Assembly: GCA_963693085.1 (NCBI GenBank)
Contig: OY856413.1
Coordinates: forward strand, 537,496,879-537,560,878
DNA length: 64,000 bases
DNA from: Alisma plantago-aquatica
Taxonomy: Eukaryota > Streptophyta > Magnoliopsida > Alismatales > Alismataceae
Direction: 5' to 3'
Shown: in pieces, positions 60,012-64,000 of the stretch
Position numbering within the stretch: position 1 is the stretch's first letter
Layout of the letters: every line of letters begins with the position of its first letter
Made by a program: the position numbers and the translations under genes
Notes under the pieces: generated by a model
What the model was told of the DNA's origin: nothing
The model's input: only the letters and a program-made list of their open reading frames with translations
Databases searched by the model: none

Positions 60012-61780
60012 TTTTTTTTGGAAAAAAAATCAGCTAGGGCTGATTATAGAGAGTTAACACAAGAAATAAGAAAATAGGAAGGGAAAGCAGTAATATATAA
60101 AATATATGTTGCCACCACAGGGTCTAGACATTGATGTCACACCCTTTGTCTGTCAGGTTGCTTGAGAAATAGCTTGGCCAGCTAATCACAAAGCTTGTTT
60201 TGGTTCCTGGTTCGATAGACTATTTCGATCCCTTGATGTGATTGCAGCAAACGTTGGATCTCTTGGACCAAAAGTATGAACTTCAACGACATTGGTTGCT
60301 CATTGTCAATCCATTGTGTGGCCATCTTGGAATCGGTGATGACTTTGGCATTGGAGAACTGGGATTGTATTGCGGTCTAGACGCCTGCTCGAATTTCCTG
60401 AAGCTCTCCATCTTGGGCATTGCATCCCTTTGTCAAGTGGGCGGTGCCTGTGATCCAGGTGCCCTGCGTGTCTCGCACAATAGCACATATCACCTTGGTG
60501 GAGGTGTGTGCTGCTACAGTAGTGTCTACATGTACTATGGTCAAGTTCTCTTGAAGCAGTAGGGTTTCCTCCACTGGTTTCGTGCTCCTCAGACCTGGCT
60601 CAAGGTGTTGGCTCATAGCCTCTTCTATGGTTGCGGCTTCATCATGACACATCGTAGCTAGGATGTTGGATGGAATCACTTTTTGCTTGAAGATGTGTGA
60701 ATTGCAGTTCTTCCATATGTACCAGTAGGCCACAAGAAAGATGGTTGCCCGACCCCTTATATGACCGAGCCGTTTTAGATAGAAGTCTAGCCATTCATCA
60801 GGTGAAGTGGTAGAGAAGAAATTTGAAGAGAGGGAGGGAAGAATACCAAGCCAAGTAGATTTTGCCATTGCATAGTGACGGAGAGCATGAAGGAAATCCT
60901 CAATAGACACGTGACAGCATGGATAAGAGGGGTCTTCTACCAATTTCCTCTGAAACCTCAGGTTATTAGTAAGAAGTCGTCCTCTGTAGGTGAGCCAAAG
61001 ATGAAACTTCAGCCGTTGAGGGATCAAAAGTCCCCAGATTGCTACGAAAGACTTGTAGTTCTCCTTGGGTGCATCAACTAAGAGTTTAAAGGCCAGATTG
61101 GTGGAGAAATTGCCATCGTGAGTGTGATTCCAGACCATCCCATCCTGTCTGTAATGACGATCAGGGATGGGCATGCTTTTGATTGTATCTATTGTATCCA
61201 TGTTGAACCAAGAGTGGAGGAAGCCCTCGTCCCATGAGCCATTGTCTAGGATGAGGCTGGAAAATGTGAGATCTTGCAGGTCGTCAGGGATGGGGTGATG
61301 GGCCTTCAAGGAGGGTAGCAAGCCTTCTCCTATCCATGCATCATGCCAGACAGAAGTGGATTCACCTGAGATGACTACTTTCCTGGCATTGTTCATCAAC
61401 AAGAGGATGAGAGTCTTGATACTCCTCCAGACATGGGATCCCGTGGGCCTCAACCTTCCATGTGTGAGTACTTGGCCTTCACAAGTGCCACCCATGGGAG
61501 TTTCAGTGGATGTTGGGTATAGGTCCAAGCCAGCTTCATTAGTAGAGTTGTGTTGAAAATCGTAGCTTCTTTGATCCCCAAGCCACCTCTATGATTGGGC
61601 AGCGTTAACTCTTTCCATGCAACTAAGTGAAGACCTCCCTGTGTGCTTCCTTGCCAGATAAAGTTTTGAGAAATTTGGTCAATTTTATCACATACTGAAA
61701 TAGGCAGTTTAGTGGCTTGTGTCGTGTAGCATGCTTTAGAGACAAGAACTAATTTGACTAGTGTTACCCATCCAACAACC
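60012..61780 (-). mobile_element. 5'-truncated L1 LINE inserted in LTR H
   Basis: Minus-strand element starting within RT (GWVTLVKLVLVSKACYTTQ) and ending in an A8 run at 60012-60019. Both sides are LTR H. Target duplications are not obvious. 5' truncation is usual for L1 insertions. Confidence 0.85.
60140..61770 (-). pseudogene. LINE ORF2 3' part: RT thumb, zf-RVT, RNase H
   Basis: LPISVCDKIDQISQNFIWQG and GGLHLVAWKELTLPNHRGGLGI mark the end of RT. A frameshift near 61450 moves the reading to a long frame, 61528-60377, with HVWRSIKTLI...VWHDAWIGEG. The zf-RVT part (FHLWLTYRGRLLTNNLRF...CCHVSIEDFLHALRHY) is worn. RNase H reads IVHVDTTVAA, GELQEIRAGV, VITDSKMATQWI and CD*LAKLF, so the four acidic positions are recognisable. 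Stops at 60377 and near 60175 end the function. Confidence 0.85.
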
Positions 61781-61869
61781 CTTTTTATCTCAAGGCAACA
61801 TATCTATTTTCATCCAAACAAGTCACCAACGGTTAGAATCACTTTTTTTGTAATTTCCATACAGTACAT

Positions 61870-62095
61870 TTGGTCGAGATTCAATAGAGGTAACTCGACC
61901 GATTGGCTAAAAGACAAACCTGATTTTCAAACTATCAGTCAAGTTTGTCTTGGGAAACTCGACCGACCAGTTAAAATCACATTTGGTCAGTAAGCTATTC
62001 GGTGAGTTCTGTGAGTGCACAACTCGACCGATGTACATCATCAGAAAATTGATCCATGGATCAGTCAAGATTGAAACTCGACCGATCAACAACAT
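61870..62095. repeat. ACTCGACCGA repeats in LTR H
   Basis: AACTCGACCGATTGG, AACTCGACCGACCAG, AACTCGACCGATGTAC and AACTCGACCGATCAAC at about 61892, 61959, 62022 and 62077, spaced 55-67 bp. They lie in U3, upstream of the TATA box. Confidence 0.75.
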
Positions 62096-62412
62096 GTGAT
62101 TGATTTTCTAATTTGATTAAAAAGTGGTTAAAACTTGGTACTAAGTGTCCCACATATTTTTCTCATCTTAGTTATAAGTCATATAATCAATACAAGTGAT
62201 TACAAAAATCTTCTAAGGTCATTTGAAGGGATTTCCTTATTAGTACACTTGCATTACATTTGAATTGAACGTTGACAAGCTAGGGGTTGTGTAATTTTAT
62301 CCTTTTCATGTACCTAACACATGAGATCAATCTTGAATACACATATTAGATACATATGAATGGAATGGTTAATTCATTATCAAAATATGAACAATGTATA
62401 ACCTCTAGGTCA

Positions 62413-63112
62413 ATGTTCTCCCCCTTTTGACAATGACAAACCATTCCTCAAACATATTGAAAAGGATATGGAAATTTATACCTTTGCCTTGTGAATTAAG
62501 GGGATTTAAGATTTTGACAATGTGAATTTCTCCCCCCTCAATCTATGCTTACTTTAACCTACATAGTTAGTCTATCTACACAAAGAAATATAACATACAT
62601 GTACTATATGGTCCTTTGCAAGTCACATGATAAAGAAACTAATGAACAAGAAAAGGATCTCATAAGCAATAAATAGTAATATGACAATGAATAGAAATAT
62701 GATTGATTTTCAAGATATTGAATTTCTCTCCCCCTTTTGACATTATAAAAAAGGAAGGGGGTAGAAGAGAATATAAGAAGGTCTTCTCCAAACACAATCA
62801 AGCAGGTATTCAAACATGCAATCTCATATCATATATCAAGCAGAGACGAGAGAAACACACAAACTAAGTCATAATCAAAATATGGTGAAATATGGAACCA
62901 ACTCATAAGATATAACTGATCAAAGAGTAAGAGTGCATAGAATATAGATTACAACTCATGAAGCATGTTATCATAAAAGCAACTACAAGCGAGAATCAAT
63001 GACAGTGAAAGATAAAATAGTACAGCTCAAATCATGTGCCCAGATATTTCTAATACAAAATAGCCTAGAAAGATATATATGATCAGCAAACCAGACTAAA
63101 AACTAAGAACAT
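62413..63112 (-). mobile_element. 3' non-coding region of element H with three purine tracts
   Basis: Between the ORF stop and the LTR. Minus-strand purine tracts occur at about 62723-62738 (AAAAGGGGGAGAGAAA), 62526-62537 (AGGGGGGAGAAA) and 62419-62428 (AAAAGGGGGAGAA). The last is nearest the LTR start and is the likely PPT; the repeats suggest duplication of the PPT region. Confidence 0.55.
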
Positions 63113-64000
63113 CTAGACATCTAAGCTATCCATGTCCACAACATCATCATCATCCTCGACATCGGGCTCGTAGTCATCATCTCCGTCTAAAGGTGCATCA
63201 GCAGTAGCGCCTTCATCACCAGAGTCACAACCAGAGCCATCATCATCAACATCATCCTCATCATCACCAACATCCTCATCAACATCAGTAGTCTCGTCAT
63301 CTTCCTGGTCAGGCATCTCCTCATCCATGGAAGGGCTGAAGCGACCATCGGGCCAGTGAGCATTCTGCTCAACCCAAGTCATACCAAGAGCATAAAGCTC
63401 ATTGGCTTGAGGGAAGGAGGAAGCAGAACTGCCTAGACTGGCAAGCAGAGTGGACAAGGGACCAGCAGGTAATGGAAGGAAGGCAGGAGTAGAACCACCA
63501 GTAGCTGAGGGTGTGGGAGCAGTAGCAGAAGGCTTAGGTGTAGGGTAAAAGTGATTGTATGCATAGGATGCATAATCACTACTGGGGTATGGTTGGTAGG
63601 TGAGGTAGGGATGTGCACATGATAAGTTCATGTTTGACATGATTGAACATAAATCCTGGTGCAGATGCTCTTGGACCTGGAGGTTGTATGCATGTTGGTG
63701 TATCATATAACCCATGAGGGCTTGATTGGACACACGGAACAAGGCACGACTAGGCCAGGTAGGCTGAGGAGGAGGAGGATCTCGGAATAAGGCAGGTGTA
63801 GCTGAGGTAGAGGCAGAGGCACCAGGTGTGGTGGAGGAAAAGACTGGCACATATTTCTGAAGGGTGGTCTCACTGATACACAGTCCCTTCCTGGCAGGTC
63901 TATAGTGGAAGTCAAAGAAGAGTGATTTCTCAGTGGAAAACTGGAAAATACCACAAATCAGGACAAGATAAGGAGGATGGGTGTCACAGGTGTTCTTCCC
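63113..64000 (-). CDS. Element H env-position ORF, C-terminal part, open to the window edge
   Basis: 296 codons without a stop, entering from the right edge and ending in TAG at 63113-63115. The first visible part (CDTHPPYLVLICGIFQFSTE) resembles the HPPY/HLPY segment of retrotransposon-encoded putative plant transposon proteins. Then come a Ser/Thr/Pro-rich linker, an Asn/His/Gln/Tyr-rich middle (MIHQHAYNLQVQEHLHQDL, YPSSDYASYAYNHFYP) and a final 80 residues dominated by Asp and Glu. No transmembrane segment is evident. Position between pol (presumed outside) and the 3' LTR is that of env-like ORFs. The layout recalls ORF3 of element B. Function unknown. Confidence 0.55.
   Translation of the reverse strand, partial: GKNTCDTHPPYLVLICGIFQFSTEKSLFFDFHYRPARKGLCISETTLQKYVPVFSSTTPGASASTSATPALFRDPPPPQPTWPSRALFRVSNQALMGYMIHQHAYNLQVQEHLHQDLCSIMSNMNLSCAHPYLTYQPYPSSDYASYAYNHFYPTPKPSATAPTPSATGGSTPAFLPLPAGPLSTLLASLGSSASSFPQANELYALGMTWVEQNAHWPDGRFSPSMDEEMPDQEDDETTDVDEDVGDDEDDVDDDGSGCDSGDEGATADAPLDGDDDYEPDVEDDDDVVDMDSLDV

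Larger units (their letters stand above)
59183..62412 (-). mobile_element. 3' LTR of element H, interrupted by a LINE
   Basis: On the minus strand the LTR follows the purine tract GTCAAAAGGGGGAGAACA and starts TGACCTAGAGG at 62412. Its other end, AGCCCTTAGATCCAACA at 59183, matches the TGTTGGATC...GAGAGGGGTGAATAG ends common in plant genomes for SIRE/Maximus-like Copia LTRs read backwards. The TATA box at 59955-59963 supports the orientation. Without the LINE (about 1.75 kb) the LTR is near 1.5 kb. An alternative is that 59183 begins a plus-strand 3' LTR of G; lack of any match to LTR G argues against it. Confidence 0.55.

Overview
This window looks like intergenic DNA from a large-genome flowering plant. 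It is AT-rich and holds no convincing intact host gene. Almost every recognisable block is a transposable element: LTR retrotransposons with plant-type primer binding sites (initiator Met tRNA and an Asp-type site), a Cassandra TRIM carrying 5S rRNA sequence, L1-type LINEs and a CACTA (En/Spm) DNA transposon. The species cannot be named from the sequence. All long reading frames carry in-frame stops or frameshifts, except one open frame that runs off the right edge.

Left part (1-32 kb) is a nest of elements. The oldest layer is an L1 LINE (29.87-32.02 kb, plus strand). It appears to be interrupted by a Tekay/Del-like gypsy LTR (28.15-29.87 kb, minus). Into that LTR went element B, an Athila-like gypsy element (minus; PBS at 26.5 kb, 5' LTR 26510-28150, 3' LTR remnant 5419-5967). 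B itself received two members of one family, A. A complete 13,881-bp copy (7753-21633, minus, target duplication AAACG on both sides) lies inside B's third ORF. An opposite-strand copy (A', LTR end at 5418) lies in B's 3' LTR. A' was then hit by an Angela/BARE-like Copia element (C), whose 3' LTR is 2172-4416. Family A is non-autonomous: its LTRs are about 5.9 kb and its internal region of about 2.1 kb has no protein domains. B keeps gag, protease and a third ORF but lacks reverse transcriptase, RNase H and integrase.

Middle part. 32.0-41.3 kb is decayed DNA with no secure call; one glycine-rich, RNA-binding-protein-like remnant near 40 kb is only tentative. 41287-42115 is a Cassandra TRIM (minus), flanked by an extra 39-bp 5S-like piece. 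From about 42.4 to 53.5 kb lies an Athila/Tat-like LTR (E, minus), split by a 9.3-kb CACTA element (43074-52392, target duplication TGA). The CACTA element carries a TNPD-like transposase gene and a second gene combining a Transposase_24-like part with a Ulp1-like cysteine protease.

Right part (53.5-64 kb): the 3' internal end of E, an uncharacterised LTR-like stretch, an Angela-like 5' LTR with PBS (F, 55707-56426), the end of another LTR with PBS (G, near 58.47 kb), and the 3' LTR of a minus-strand element H (59183-62412) with a 5'-truncated L1 inserted just upstream of its TATA box. Upstream of H's LTR is an open frame with a very acidic C-terminus (63113-64000) in the env-like position.

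A theme cuts across families. Several unrelated LTRs, plus the CACTA ends, carry family-specific clusters of short CpG-containing palindromic or near-palindromic repeats (A: CCAAACGGTCT/AGACCGTTTGG; B: GTCGATNNNATCGAC; C: CCGATCGG/CCGACCGG; H: ACTCGACCGA; CACTA: CACGACCGTGCT). In C, in H and in front of B's third ORF the cluster lies upstream of a TATA box.
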